Assembly: GCF_017741815.1 (NCBI RefSeq)
Contig: NZ_JAGHMF010000012.1
Coordinates: forward strand, 186,001 to 250,000
Length of the DNA stretch: 64,000 bases
Source: Rhizobium sp. 16-488-2b
Lineage (GTDB): Bacteria; Pseudomonadota; Alphaproteobacteria; Rhizobiales; Rhizobiaceae
Reading direction: 5' to 3'
This document shows positions 18,563 through 27,977 of the stretch, piece after piece (the first letter of the stretch is position 1; each line of letters starts with the position of its first letter). The notes beneath the pieces are model-generated. The model was given only the letters and a program-made list of their open reading frames with translations. It did not search any database and had not been told where the DNA came from. Position numbers and translations under genes: made by a program.

Positions 18563-20098
18563 ATGAGTAACGGCGTAAGCACATCGACAGATAAGAATAT
18601 CGTCGACAAATCACGGAGTCACCGCAACAAGCCCGTCGCAAAGGCTGTGCGGGTGACGCGTGAGCGCCTGCAATCGAGCCATGCGCCAAGCGGCGCCTTC
18701 GATCGCGATGTGCTGAACCTCTATATCAATGCCGTGCTTCAGGGCGCCTCGATCATCCCGCTTTTCGTGATCATCATCGCGATCCTCGGCATCTATTTCA
18801 CCGGCGACACCCAGATCGTGCTCTGGGCCATACTGACGCTGACGGCCCATGCCGCCAATGTGTTTCTCGCGCGCCGCGCCCGCAAGCGCGAGATGACGGC
18901 GATCCGCACCCGCAAATGGCGCCGCCTGCTGCTCCTCGGCCAGTTCCTCATCGGCTGCTGCTGGGCCTATTTCGCCATTCAGGACTGCGCCGCCTGCGAG
19001 CCGGCCAACCTCGTGCTCTACAAGGGCGCGACGCTTCTGATCGCGCTGTCGCTGACGGCGATGTGGAACTACATGCTGACGCTGTGCGTGCTGGTGACCT
19101 TCTCGCCCGTCGTCTTCGCGCTCGTCGCCAAATCCGGCATTTCCCGCGAGATCCTCGAGATCAGCCTGACCGCCACGCTGACCACGACGGTCATCTTCTT
19201 CCACTATATCAGCGACCGCCTCTTCCGGCAGAACCTGCGCATCCTCTCCTACCAAGTGGAAAAAGACGACCTGATCGCAGAACTCGAAGTCGCCAAGTCC
19301 ATGTCCGACGAAGCGCGGCGACGTGCCGAAGAGGCAAACCTCGCAAAGTCCCGCTTCCTCGCCTCCATGTCGCACGAACTGCGAACGCCGCTGAACGCCA
19401 TCCTCGGCTTCTCCGAGGTGATGTCGGCCGAGGTCATGGGACCGCTGAACAACGCGACCTACAAGGAATATACGAGCGACATCCACCGCTCGGGCCAGCA
19501 CCTATTGAACCTGATCAACGAAATCCTCGACCTCTCCCGCATCGAGGCAGGAAAATACGAGCTCAGCGAAGAAGCGATCTCGCTGCTGGATATCTCGGAA
19601 GACTGCATCGGCATGGTGCAGCTGCGTGCCCGCGGCAAGAACATCACCATTTCGCAGCAATTCGAGCTCGAACTACCGGCAGTCTGGGCCGACGAGAAAT
19701 CGATGCGTCAGGTGATCCTTAATCTCCTGTCCAACGCCGTGAAGTTCACCCCACAGGGCGGCGAGATCATGGTCAAGGTCGGCTGGACGGCCGGCGGCGG
19801 CCAGTACATCTCGATCAAGGACAACGGGCCGGGCATTCCCGAAGACGAAATCCCGGTCGTCCTTTCCGCCTTCGGCCAGGGCTCGATCGCCATCAAGAGC
19901 GCCGAACAGGGCACCGGCCTCGGCCTGCCGATCGTTCAGGCGATCCTCGCCAAGCACGACGGCCAGTTCATCCTGAAATCGAAGCTTCGCGAAGGCACCG
20001 AAGTCATCGCCATCCTGCCGGCACGACGCGTGCTGCAGTCGGTTCCGGCTGTCGAAGACGCCCAGGCCGTCTCCCGCAAGCGCCGCAGCTTTGCCTGA
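18563..20098 (+). CDS. Membrane sensor histidine kinase, PdhS/PleC-like
   Basis: 511 residues. A cytoplasmic N-terminus is followed by about six helices between residues 58 and 215, then a coiled coil (residues 232-262). The HisKA domain has H271 within FLASMSHELRTPLNAI, and the HATPase domain has the N box LLSNAVKF, G1 DNGPGIP and G2 GTGLGLP. The DHp region (GFSEVMSAEVMGPL and following) is typical of the PleC/DivJ/PdhS kinases that act on DivK in alphaproteobacterial cell-cycle control. Assignment to PdhS2 is a guess from memory of rhizobial synteny. No response regulator is adjacent. Confidence 0.8.
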   Translation: MSNGVSTSTDKNIVDKSRSHRNKPVAKAVRVTRERLQSSHAPSGAFDRDVLNLYINAVLQGASIIPLFVIIIAILGIYFTGDTQIVLWAILTLTAHAANVFLARRARKREMTAIRTRKWRRLLLLGQFLIGCCWAYFAIQDCAACEPANLVLYKGATLLIALSLTAMWNYMLTLCVLVTFSPVVFALVAKSGISREILEISLTATLTTTVIFFHYISDRLFRQNLRILSYQVEKDDLIAELEVAKSMSDEARRRAEEANLAKSRFLASMSHELRTPLNAILGFSEVMSAEVMGPLNNATYKEYTSDIHRSGQHLLNLINEILDLSRIEAGKYELSEEAISLLDISEDCIGMVQLRARGKNITISQQFELELPAVWADEKSMRQVILNLLSNAVKFTPQGGEIMVKVGWTAGGGQYISIKDNGPGIPEDEIPVVLSAFGQGSIAIKSAEQGTGLGLPIVQAILAKHDGQFILKSKLREGTEVIAILPARRVLQSVPAVEDAQAVSRKRRSFA

Positions 20099-20103
20099 TA
20101 GGC

Positions 20104-20484
20104 TCAGCCGAACATCAAATGCTTGCCGATCGTAAACAGCATGAAGATGCCGCAGGCGGTCAGCATGCAGAGCACGGCGAACGAGCCGAGATCCTTGGCG
20201 TGCTTGCCGACGCTTGATATCTCAGGCGAGATACGGTCGATGACCTCTTCGATCGCGGTGTTGAGCGCCTCGATGGCGAAGACGATCAGGAACAGGACGA
20301 CCGCGATCATCAGTTCGACAAGCGTCGCGCCCACCGCCAGAAGCAGGATCAGCGCGACGGCGGCGAAGAGTAGCTCCTGCCGGAACGCGGCCTCCTTGAT
20401 CAGTCGCTTGAAGCCGCCGAGCGAGTAACTGGCGGCAGCAAAGAAGTGGCTGATGCCGGTGAGTTTGGTCACGGCAGGTTTCAT
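20104..20484 (-). CDS. dgkA: Diacylglycerol kinase DgkA
   Basis: 126 residues, small inner-membrane enzyme with three helices that phosphorylates diacylglycerol to phosphatidate, recycling the lipid left by cyclic glucan and osmoregulated glucan modification. The signature EALNTAIEEVIDRI and the conserved GKHAKDLGS segment match the prokaryotic DgkA family; length matches (about 120). It is convergent with the histidine kinase with only five bases between. A PHO-box-like repeat lies about 95 bases upstream. Confidence 0.92.
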   Translation of the reverse strand: MKPAVTKLTGISHFFAAASYSLGGFKRLIKEAAFRQELLFAAVALILLLAVGATLVELMIAVVLFLIVFAIEALNTAIEEVIDRISPEISSVGKHAKDLGSFAVLCMLTACGIFMLFTIGKHLMFG

Positions 20485-20578
20485 CAGGCGTCCTCGTCGT
20501 CAGGTCGATGGCGGCAATGCCTGCCGCTTCATATCAGAAAAATGCGAATAGCGTGTACACGCCCGCGTCGCAAGCCAT

Positions 20579-20600
20579 CTGTCATAAACCTGTCACGAAC
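20579..20600 (+). promoter_or_regulatory. PHO-box-like direct repeat (PhoB site candidate)
   Basis: CTGTCATAAAC followed directly by CTGTCACGAAC, two 11-bp units whose CTGTCA cores match the PhoB consensus; a third partial unit (CTGAAC) follows. It lies 95-116 bases upstream of dgkA on the opposite strand to that gene. A plausible minus-strand promoter, TTGCGA-N17-TATTCG, stands between box and dgkA. The box reads in the plus direction, i.e. towards antisense of cobT, so the target is uncertain. Confidence 0.5.
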
Positions 20601-20632
20601 CTGAACGCCGTCCCTGAACCCGGGCGATGACT

Positions 20633-21655
20633 TCAGTGTTCGTGCTTGTTTGTCACACCTGCCTGCGCGAAGGTCGCCATGCCGGAGTGGCATGCCGCAG
20701 CCGCCTTGACGATACCGGCGGCCAGCGCTGCCCCCGTGCCCTCGCCGAGCCGCATGCCGAGCGCCAGAAGCGGCGTCTTGCCGAGCATCTCGATCGCCTT
20801 CAGATGGCCCGGTTCGCCGGAGACATGGCCGATCAGGCAGTGATCGAGCGCCGAAGGGTTGGCGGCCTGCAGGATGGCGGCGGCGGCCGTTGCCACGTAG
20901 CCGTCGATCAGCACCGGAATGCGCTCGACGCGCGCGGCAAGAATTGCACCCGCCATCGCGGCGATCTCGCGACCGCCGAGGCGGCGCATGATCTCCAGCG
21001 GATCGTCGAGATGATCACTGTGCAGCGCCACCGCCTTTTCGACGGCCGCAACCTTGCGCTCGAACATGTCGCCTTCCGAACCGGTGCCGGGGCCGACCCA
21101 GTCGCGGGCATTGCCCCCGTAAAGCGCGTAGTTGATCGATGCGGCGATCGTCGTGTTGCCGATGCCCATCTCACCGATGCAGAGCAGATCGGTGCCGCCT
21201 GCGATCGCCTCCATGCCGAAGGCCATGGTGGCGGCACAATCGCGCTCGGAGAGCGCGGGCTCCTCGGTGATGTCGCCGGTCGGGTAATCGAGCGCCAGGT
21301 CGAACACCTTGAGCCCAAGATCATAGGCCACACAGATCTGGTTGATCGCAGCACCACCGGCCGCGAAGTTCTCGACCATCTGCTGCGTCACGGTCGGCGG
21401 AAACGGCGTGATGCCCTGCTTCACCACACCATGGTTGCCTGCGAAGATCGCCACGAGCGGCCGGTTGACGGCGGGCGTGCGGCCCGTCCAGGCGGCGAGC
21501 CAGAAGGCGATTTCCTCAAGGCGCCCGAGCGAGCCCGGCGGCTTGGTCAACTGGGCATCGCGCTCGCGGGCAGCGACCAGCGCCCGTGGATCCGGCCCCG
21601 GCAGATCGCGCAGAAGTGTCCGGAAATCGTCGAACGGCAGGCCTGAAACGCTCAT
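20633..21655 (-). CDS. cobT: Nicotinate-nucleotide--dimethylbenzimidazole phosphoribosyltransferase
   Basis: 340 residues, the usual CobT length. It activates the lower-ligand base of cobalamin by making alpha-ribazole phosphate. The catalytic glutamate is in GMRLGEGTGAALA (E305), and GEMGIGNTTIAASI and GNHGVVKQGITPFPP are conserved. It is called cobU in the older Pseudomonas nomenclature often used for rhizobia. It is divergent from cobS, which performs the final cobamide assembly step, so the pair forms the nucleotide-loop end of B12 synthesis. Confidence 0.95.
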   Translation of the reverse strand: MSVSGLPFDDFRTLLRDLPGPDPRALVAARERDAQLTKPPGSLGRLEEIAFWLAAWTGRTPAVNRPLVAIFAGNHGVVKQGITPFPPTVTQQMVENFAAGGAAINQICVAYDLGLKVFDLALDYPTGDITEEPALSERDCAATMAFGMEAIAGGTDLLCIGEMGIGNTTIAASINYALYGGNARDWVGPGTGSEGDMFERKVAAVEKAVALHSDHLDDPLEIMRRLGGREIAAMAGAILAARVERIPVLIDGYVATAAAAILQAANPSALDHCLIGHVSGEPGHLKAIEMLGKTPLLALGMRLGEGTGAALAAGIVKAAAACHSGMATFAQAGVTNKHEH

Positions 21656-21793
21656 GGATGCGGCTTCCTTGTCTCGTCTGTAAACTTGTCTTATGGCTGC
21701 AAATCAGCTTCTTTCGCGGCCACTCTTAAATCCAGCCGCGAAGCGGAACAACTCTAAAAAGCGCCAGACATCATCCCCGGGAGCGGACGCGCC

Positions 21794-22576
21794 ATGAACA
21801 TCGCAACCTATGTGGCGGATATCGCGCGTGCCGTCGCATTCCTGAGCCGTATTCCGATGCCTAGCGCGGCCTTTGCGGGGTACGACGGAAAACTCGGTCG
21901 CGTCGCGCGCGCCTTTCCGGTTGCCGGCATCATCATCGGCCTGCTGCCCGCAATCGTTCTGTTCGTCATGCTCGGGCTGCGCGCCGATCGGCTGATGTCG
22001 GCGCTGGTGGCACTGGCGGTACAGGCAATCGTCTCGGGCGCGCTGCACGAGGATGGCCTTGCCGATTGCGCCGACGGCATCGGTGGCGGCCGCGACCGCG
22101 CCCAGCGGCTGTCGATCATGAAGGACAGCCGCATCGGCACCTATGGCGCCATCGCGCTGATCCTCTCTTTCTCAATTCGCGCCGCCGCCATCGCCGCCAT
22201 CGCGCGCGGCGTCGTGCCATTCGCGGCAGCACTCGCCCTGCCGGCTATCGGCTGCATCAGCCGCGGCGCACTTGTCTGGCACTGGCACCGCCTGCCGCCG
22301 GCCAAGGCGGATGGCGTGGCCGCAGCCGTTGGCCAGCCCAGCGAAGGCGTCATGCAGATGGCGGTCGTCTTGGCCTGCGCACTGGCAGCGCTGCTGATCT
22401 GGCCGAGCCTCGGCCTTCTGCCGCTCATCTGCGCCCTGCTCGCCTGCGGCCTCAGCGCAATGATCTTCACCCGCGTGGCCCGTGTGACCCTCTCCGGCCA
22501 TACCGGCGATACGCTGGGCGCCACCGCTCAAATTTCCGAGATGGCGGCACTGTGCGCTCTTGCCATGGCTTTGTGA
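21794..22576 (+). CDS. cobS: Adenosylcobinamide-GDP ribazoletransferase (cobalamin synthase)
   Basis: 260 residues, polytopic inner-membrane protein. The conserved [15 protein letters not shown] segment, which binds metal and substrate, is followed by [10 protein letters not shown]; a C-terminal GHTGDTLGA motif is also present. It joins adenosylcobinamide-GDP with alpha-ribazole. It is the cobV of the older nomenclature. It lies divergent from cobT across a 138-base gap; I saw no clear cobalamin riboswitch there. GGAGCGGA upstream fits the start. Confidence 0.95.
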   Translation: MNIATYVADIARAVAFLSRIPMPSAAFAGYDGKLGRVARAFPVAGIIIGLLPAIVLFVMLGLRADRLMSALVALAVQAIVSGALHEDGLADCADGIGGGRDRAQRLSIMKDSRIGTYGAIALILSFSIRAAAIAAIARGVVPFAAALALPAIGCISRGALVWHWHRLPPAKADGVAAAVGQPSEGVMQMAVVLACALAALLIWPSLGLLPLICALLACGLSAMIFTRVARVTLSGHTGDTLGATAQISEMAALCALAMAL

Positions 22577-22595
22577 AACAACGATATCATCTGTC

Positions 22596-22805
22596 ATGAT
22601 AAGCCCGTGCATCAACATCTGCTCCATTGATTCATCCAGCGGCTTTTGCGCGGGCTGCGGCCGAACGATCGAGGAGATTGTCGGCTGGGCGGCGTTTTCG
22701 GATGAAGAGAGGCACGCGGTCATGCGCCTGCTGCCCGCCAGGATGAAAGCGATCCCCTCAGCGGCATCGCGCGAGACGATGGCAAGCACGGAGCTCACCA
22801 CATGA
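22596..22805 (+). CDS. DUF1289 family small protein
   Basis: 69 residues from the ATG at 22596. The N-terminal pattern [19 protein letters not shown] places four cysteines as in the DUF1289 family, followed by [20 protein letters not shown]. Probably a small zinc- or metal-binding protein of unknown function. Its end overlaps the protease gene start in ATGA, so it is co-translated with that gene and probably with cobS upstream. Confidence 0.85.
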   Translation: MISPCINICSIDSSSGFCAGCGRTIEEIVGWAAFSDEERHAVMRLLPARMKAIPSAASRETMASTELTT

Positions 22806-23503
22806 ACAGGCTGACGATTGGACTTGGCGGTCTCGGCATCGGCCTTCTCATCTTGCTCTTCAACCACGATAGCCCCAAGATCCTCGGCGTCAGGACCGAC
22901 GATTTCGGCCGCATGCTCTATCTTCTCCCCATCGCGCTGATGCTGGCCGCGGGCATCTGGGGGCGGCGTATCAGCGTCGGCGAGACGATGCGCCACATGA
23001 TGATCTGGCTGGTGTTGATCCTCGGCCTCGCCACCGTCTATCTCTATCGCTACGACGCGCTCAGCGTCGGCAACCGTCTGCTGGCGGGCCTCATTCCCGG
23101 CCGCGCCGTGGTCGTGACCACCAGCGAAGGCGGCAAGGAAGTCATCCTACACAAGCTGCTGAATGGTCATTTCGAGGCCGATGTCGAGATCAACGGCCAG
23201 ACGATCACGATGCTTGTCGACACCGGCGCCAGCATGATCGCGCTGTCGCGCGAGGACGCCGAGCGTGTCGGCATCATCCCAGATAACCTGACCTATTCGA
23301 TGAGCGTGATGACCGCCAACGGCCGCGCCCAGGCAGCCCCCGTCACGCTGTCTGAAGTGGCGATCGGCCCCATCGTGCGCAACAACGTCGCCGGCAGCGT
23401 CGCCGAGGACGGACGGCTCGACCAGAGCCTGCTCGGCATGAGCTTCCTCGAGACCTTGGGTTCGCTGCAGATGCAGACCGACGAACTCAGGATGCGCGAC
23501 TAG
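22802..23503 (+). CDS. Retropepsin-like aspartic protease, membrane-anchored (TIGR02281 type)
   Basis: 233 residues. Three N-terminal hydrophobic helices (about residues 5-20, 34-47 and 63-80) anchor it in the inner membrane, and a periplasmic clan AA protease domain follows, with the single catalytic motif [13 protein letters not shown] at about residue 139. Such proteins work as dimers like retroviral proteases. Substrates are unknown. It is translationally coupled to the DUF1289 gene. Confidence 0.88.
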   Translation: MNRLTIGLGGLGIGLLILLFNHDSPKILGVRTDDFGRMLYLLPIALMLAAGIWGRRISVGETMRHMMIWLVLILGLATVYLYRYDALSVGNRLLAGLIPGRAVVVTTSEGGKEVILHKLLNGHFEADVEINGQTITMLVDTGASMIALSREDAERVGIIPDNLTYSMSVMTANGRAQAAPVTLSEVAIGPIVRNNVAGSVAEDGRLDQSLLGMSFLETLGSLQMQTDELRMRD

Positions 23504-23527
23504 CTGCTGCGTGCGCCCGGCAAGTTA

Positions 23528-24289
23528 TCAGTTGCGCAGCTTGTAGCCGGTCCTGAACATCCAGCCGAGCGTTCCCAGGCAGATCGCCAGGAACAGCGAG
23601 ATCATACCGAGGCTGATCAACGGATTGACGTCGGCGATGCCGTAGAAGCTCCAACGGAAACCGCTGACCAGATAGAGCACCGGATTGAAATGGCTGACCG
23701 CCTGCCAGAAGGGCGGCAGCATGTTGATCGAATAGAAGCTACCACCAAGGAAGGTCAGCGGCGGCACGACCAGCATCGGGATCAGGTTCAACTGCTCGAA
23801 ATTGTTCGCCCAGAGACCGATCATGAAGCCGAACAGGCTGAAGGTCACGGCCGTCAGCACGAAGAACAGCGCCATCATGAAGGGATGCTCGATCCTCACC
23901 TCGACGAAGAAATTCGCCGTCAGCAGAATGATTACCCCGATCATCAAGCCTTTGGTCGCGGCCGCCCCGACATAGCCGAGCAGGATCTCGGCCATCGCCA
24001 CCGGCGCCGACAGCACTTCGTAGATTGTCCCGGTGAACTTCGGGAAGTAGATGCCGAAGGAACCGTTGCCGATGCACTGCCCGAGCAGCGTCAGCATGAT
24101 CAGGCCCGGCGTGATGAAGGCGCCATAGGAGATTCCCTCGACTTCCTGGATGCGCGACCCGACGGCCGCACCGAAAACGATGAAATAAAGCGACGTCGAG
24201 ATGACGGGCGAAACCACGCTCTGCAACAGGGTGCGGCGTGTGCGGGCCATTTCGAAGAAATAGATGGATTTGACGGCTTCGAAGTTCAT
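23528..24289 (-). CDS. ABC-2 type exporter, permease
   Basis: 253 residues from the ATG at 24289, which overlaps the ATPase stop; a longer open frame extends into the ATPase gene but is a shadow. A short N-terminal amphipathic stretch is followed by six helices with the ABC-2 landmarks [15 protein letters not shown] and [15 protein letters not shown]. Similar to YadH/NodJ-type permeases. It exports a lipid, polysaccharide or drug with the adjacent ATPase; the substrate is unknown. Confidence 0.9.
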   Translation of the reverse strand: MNFEAVKSIYFFEMARTRRTLLQSVVSPVISTSLYFIVFGAAVGSRIQEVEGISYGAFITPGLIMLTLLGQCIGNGSFGIYFPKFTGTIYEVLSAPVAMAEILLGYVGAAATKGLMIGVIILLTANFFVEVRIEHPFMMALFFVLTAVTFSLFGFMIGLWANNFEQLNLIPMLVVPPLTFLGGSFYSINMLPPFWQAVSHFNPVLYLVSGFRWSFYGIADVNPLISLGMISLFLAICLGTLGWMFRTGYKLRN

Positions 24290-25212
24290 TTTGCGCCTCC
24301 CACGAGCGCCACGAAGATATCTTCGAGCGAACTCTGCTGCGTCGACAGGTCTTTGAAATGGATGTTGTGTTCGGCAAGCCGTGTCAGTAGCGCGGCGATG
24401 CTTTCCTGGTCGTTCTCGGCGTCGAATTCGTAGGTCAGCCGGTTGCCGCCGGCGGTGAGCGCAAGCCCGTTGCCGGCGAAGCTTGCGGGCAGCTCTTCGA
24501 GCGGCTCGGTGAGCTCCAGGATCAGCTGCTTGCGACCGAGTTTGGCCATCAGTGCCGTCTTGTCCTCGACCAGAAGTAGCTCGCCGCCATTGATCACGCC
24601 GACGCGGTCGGCGATCTCCTCGGCCTCTTCGATATAGTGCGTCGTCAGGATGATGGTGACGCCCGCCTCGCGCAGCTTCTCGACGGCGTGCCACATATCC
24701 TTGCGCAGCGCGACATCGACGCCGGCGGTCGGTTCGTCGAGAAACAGGATTTCAGGCTCGTGGCTCAGGGCCTTGGCGATCAGGACGCGTCGCTTCATGC
24801 CGCCGGAGAGCTGGCGCAGCGTATTGTCCTTCTTGTCCCAGAGCGACAGGTCGCGCAGCACCTTTTCGATATGCGCGGGATCGGCCTTCTTGCCGTGCAG
24901 GCCGCGCGAGAAGCTCACCGTGTTCCACACCGTCTCGAACTGGTCGGTGGTCAGCTCCTGCGGCACCAGCCCGATCATCGACCGGGTCGCCCGGAAGTCC
25001 TTGACCACGTCGTGGCCGCCGACAAGCACGGTTCCCCCGCTCGGATTGGCAATGCCGCAGACGATCGAGATCATCGTCGTCTTGCCGGCACCGTTCGGGC
25101 CGAGAAGCGCGAGGATCTCGCCCTTCTCCACATCGAGATCGATGCCCTTTAGTGCTTGGAAGCCGTTACCGTAGATTTTCGTGAGATTGCGGATGGAAAT
25201 AATGGGGGCCAT
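24286..25212 (-). CDS. ABC-2 type exporter, ATP-binding protein
   Basis: 308 residues. Walker [13 protein letters not shown], signature [15 protein letters not shown] and Walker [13 protein letters not shown] are intact. A C-terminal regulatory domain of about 90 residues follows, as in CcmA/YadG-type exporters. It is translationally coupled (ATGA) to the permease gene that follows. It resembles the NodI/YadG group. Confidence 0.92.
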   Translation of the reverse strand: MAPIISIRNLTKIYGNGFQALKGIDLDVEKGEILALLGPNGAGKTTMISIVCGIANPSGGTVLVGGHDVVKDFRATRSMIGLVPQELTTDQFETVWNTVSFSRGLHGKKADPAHIEKVLRDLSLWDKKDNTLRQLSGGMKRRVLIAKALSHEPEILFLDEPTAGVDVALRKDMWHAVEKLREAGVTIILTTHYIEEAEEIADRVGVINGGELLLVEDKTALMAKLGRKQLILELTEPLEELPASFAGNGLALTAGGNRLTYEFDAENDQESIAALLTRLAEHNIHFKDLSTQQSSLEDIFVALVGGAK

Positions 25213-25375
25213 GAAGGGCTCTTGAAGACGAAAGGAAGGATTTCGCCGCTATATAGCCGCTCCGCGACAGTTTTACATCCCATTGACTGCGAACAGAGTA
25301 TTCATTTGCTCGAAAACGATGCAATTGAAAACGCGGTTCCGCGATCGTCAGGACTTCAAGGCCCCCACAGCCTTG

Positions 25376-25624
25376 CTACCAGGCACCGTTCACGCTGCAG
25401 CCAGCCGGCGGCAGCGTCTTGCCTTCGAAGCGCGCCTTCAACATCTCGCAGCCTTTGACGCGAATGAACTCGGGCATCTTCATATTGAGGCTGATGCCCA
25501 TTTCATCGAACGGATCGCTCGCATAGGCCACATAGGCATACCAGCGGCCGCCGAACACCGCGACAGCGGCGATCACGACGATCGCGATGAAAAACAGAAT
25601 ATTCGGGCGCTTTTTCTCGGCCAC
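25376..25624 (-). CDS. Small single-helix membrane protein, unknown function
   Basis: 82 residues, GTG start at 25624 with GAGGAG six bases upstream. A lysine-rich cytoplasmic N-terminus is followed by one hydrophobic helix (about residues 9-25) and a periplasmic tail with two Cys (CEMLKARFEGKTLPPAGC) that may form a disulfide. It is the sort of small conserved rhizobial protein annotated as hypothetical; I do not recognise a family. It lies between the exporter and the extensin-like gene. Confidence 0.7.
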   Translation of the reverse strand: MAEKKRPNILFFIAIVVIAAVAVFGGRWYAYVAYASDPFDEMGISLNMKMPEFIRVKGCEMLKARFEGKTLPPAGCSVNGAW

Positions 25625-25701
25625 AACGATCTCCTCTTACTGATAGGGAGCCCGTTTAAAGCGATTCCCGCAGCCGCGTCGATGCCGGGCCGCGAATGCC
25701 G

Positions 25702-26982
25702 TCAGTCGCAATAGACCTTGCCGCTCTTGCGCTCGCGCAGATCGAAATGGAAGTGGTTCCAGTGCTCCGGATTGCTGCCGGGGCCGAGCACCGTGTTGAA
25801 ATACTTGCAGCTATCGGTCCGCACGGCCTTGAGCAGCTTGCCCTCGCGGAAGGAGAAAAGACCCTTCTTGCGCACATCGATCTCGTGACCGCTCTTCAAC
25901 ACGAACTTGCCGACATCGATCGCGTTGCCGTGTGCGTGCTCGGACATCGGATTGTAGCGCTGGCGGCTGTTGTTCATGCGGCGGCAGCTATAGCCGCCGA
26001 GCGGCTGGATCGTCTTGATGCCGGACCAGTAGCGAAACCGTGCCGACGGAGCGAGCTCGTTCTTCACCCACTTGGCAAACGCGAGCGTCACCTGGCAGTT
26101 CAAAGTCACCGCCGGGCGGACGCCGATATTGCCGGACAGACCCTGCAGCGAGATCGGGTAAGGCACCTGGCACGCCGGCCCGTTGGAGATCGGCGGCTTG
26201 TCGGTGAAGACCACGCCCATCCGCTTCAGTTCGCGCCGGCAGGAAAGCTCAGAACTCGGCATCACGCCGGGCACCACCGGCGCCGGCTGGCTCATCTGCG
26301 GCTCGCTATCCATCGGATTGTTCGGCCGCAGCATCGCCACTTCCTGCGGCTCGCTCTCTTCAGGCACGCGCGCCGGCGCCACGACGGCACTGCCGTCGCC
26401 CCAGACCTGCTGCTGTTGTCCCATCGCAGCCTGGCTCGCTGGCCGTCGTGCGCGCATCCGGTTCATCTGCGTCGGGTTATCGGTGCCGATGCCATCGACG
26501 ACGGGCTGGTCCGACTGTCCCTCGGCGATCTGCTGTTGCTCTTCCTGCGCGAGACCGGTGACCGGCTCCGCCCCCAGCTCCGCATCCATGTTGACGCCCT
26601 CGGGCGGTACGGCAAGCGCCTGGGTCCCGCCCCAGGTGGCCGGCTGGCCGCTGAACTGGCCGGCGACACCGCGTGCGCCGGCAGACGCCTGATCGTTCGT
26701 CATCGGAGGTGCCGCGCTCGCCTGTCCGCGACCGGCAAGATTGGGCGTATTCATATAATCGACGGAGCCCTGAACGGGCTGGTTGCCGGCGGGATAGGCC
26801 TGATCGATGGCGCTGGAGGGCATGTTGACCGGCGCCTGGCGCCGCGGCGGCGAGATGGAACCGACCTTCGTGCCGCTGTCCACGCTGCCGGGCGGAACGA
26901 GCGCATCCGTCGAGCACGTCGTCAGCGCTGTCGACAGCAGCACGGGCAGCACATAACGCCGCATGATGGAAACAAACGCCAT
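25702..26982 (-). CDS. Extensin-like C-terminal domain protein (M15-type peptidase fold)
   Basis: 426 residues. An N-terminal lipoprotein-like or signal stretch (LPVLLSTALTTCSTD) is followed by a roughly 200-residue Pro/Gln/Ala-rich low-complexity region. The extensin-like domain contains SEHAHGNAIDVGKF and PEHWNHFHFDL, which supply the His/Asp/His zinc ligands of the D-Ala-D-Ala carboxypeptidase-like M15 fold, so peptidoglycan hydrolysis is plausible. The family is common in Rhizobiales envelopes. It probably works in the periplasm. Confidence 0.85.
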   Translation of the reverse strand: MAFVSIMRRYVLPVLLSTALTTCSTDALVPPGSVDSGTKVGSISPPRRQAPVNMPSSAIDQAYPAGNQPVQGSVDYMNTPNLAGRGQASAAPPMTNDQASAGARGVAGQFSGQPATWGGTQALAVPPEGVNMDAELGAEPVTGLAQEEQQQIAEGQSDQPVVDGIGTDNPTQMNRMRARRPASQAAMGQQQQVWGDGSAVVAPARVPEESEPQEVAMLRPNNPMDSEPQMSQPAPVVPGVMPSSELSCRRELKRMGVVFTDKPPISNGPACQVPYPISLQGLSGNIGVRPAVTLNCQVTLAFAKWVKNELAPSARFRYWSGIKTIQPLGGYSCRRMNNSRQRYNPMSEHAHGNAIDVGKFVLKSGHEIDVRKKGLFSFREGKLLKAVRTDSCKYFNTVLGPGSNPEHWNHFHFDLRERKSGKVYCD

Positions 26983-27259
26983 ACTCTCATCGCTTCCGAA
27001 GATCGGCAGTGACCAAAAAACTTCGGTCCAAATTTAATAAAAAGCGGTGAACGAAACCTTACCCCCAGCCCGGACAAGGCCAGCGTGGCCGATCACGATT
27101 GCGGAAGCGTTTGAAACAAAAGCCCTAATCCGGGCGAAAAATCCGGGATCGGCGCGCGATAGTCACCGATCGGCGACATATGCGCAGGTTTGTCTGTCAG
27201 GCTGGAAAGAGGTGCTGCGAACAGCATGGCGGGAACTGCAGAGCGGACGAGCCGCAGCG

Positions 27260-27496
27260 TCAACTGACGTAACGCAGATCCTTGTCGTCGGACAAGTTGA
27301 TCGCGGCGCGACGAACCGGGCGGCCGCTGCCATAGATCTCGTTCATGATCTTGGCGACCTCGACGGCATGGCCTTCGGTCAATCCGTTGAGGATCTGGCC
27401 GCCAAAGCATGCGGGCTCTTCTGCCTGATGGTCCCAGACCATCCACATGTCGAGCGGATCGCAAATTACATCGTAACGAGGTGTGGAGCTATTCAT
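27260..27496 (-). CDS. Small hypothetical protein
   Basis: 78 residues, soluble, ATG at 27496. No signal peptide or helix. Contains YDVICDPLDMWMVWDHQAEEP near the N-terminus and an alanine/basic C-terminus. The composition is coding-like and the protein looks like those conserved in Rhizobiaceae, but I recognise no family or function. The ribosome site is weak. Confidence 0.6.
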   Translation of the reverse strand: MNSSTPRYDVICDPLDMWMVWDHQAEEPACFGGQILNGLTEGHAVEVAKIMNEIYGSGRPVRRAAINLSDDKDLRYVS

Positions 27497-27666
27497 CGGG
27501 TAACGCCTTCAATACCCCACTCTCTTAGGTTGCCGTAAATTAATCGTTTACTTGCGCCACCCATGAAAACAAATGAGTGATTTATTGTAGTGGAGCCATA
27601 TCCGGCAGAGTAAGCCGTTATGAATTGGCAAAGCCGCCCTAAGCGGCTTCGCCGGATCGCAGAGAA

Positions 27667-27825
27667 TTACCGCGCCGGCACACTTCCGGTGACGATGCGA
27701 TCGGTCTTCGTCAGTTCCATCTGCGGCCAGTTGGACGCGGTCTCGGACGCAGGACGGCTGCCGATCGCAAGGATCGTGATCAGGCCGGCAACGACGGCGG
27801 AAAGAAGCAACCCGCTATAGGTCAT
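27667..27825 (-). CDS. Small single-helix membrane protein, hypothetical
   Basis: 52 residues from the ATG at 27825, preceded by GAGG at a nine-base spacing; a longer start at 27870 is possible. It begins with one hydrophobic helix (LLLSAVVAGLITILAIG) and ends in a short polar tail. Such micro-membrane proteins are common next to envelope genes in rhizobia. Function unknown. Confidence 0.5.
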   Translation of the reverse strand: MTYSGLLLSAVVAGLITILAIGSRPASETASNWPQMELTKTDRIVTGSVPAR

Positions 27826-27977
27826 CAGTTTGAACCTCAAAGATGTGGTTTCCCAGCCACGCCCGGGCAAACTGCTACGGGAGCCTAAACGAACCCATAA
27901 TGAACGTGGTTAATCACGATCATATTCCAGCTTATGAACAGTCGAGACGGCACAAACCGTCATCGCGCCACCCGACC

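Noticed and set aside
21656..21793. Cobalamin riboswitch in the cobT/cobS gap
   Set aside because: The gap is only 138 bases and I found no B12-box-like sequence or extended pairing.
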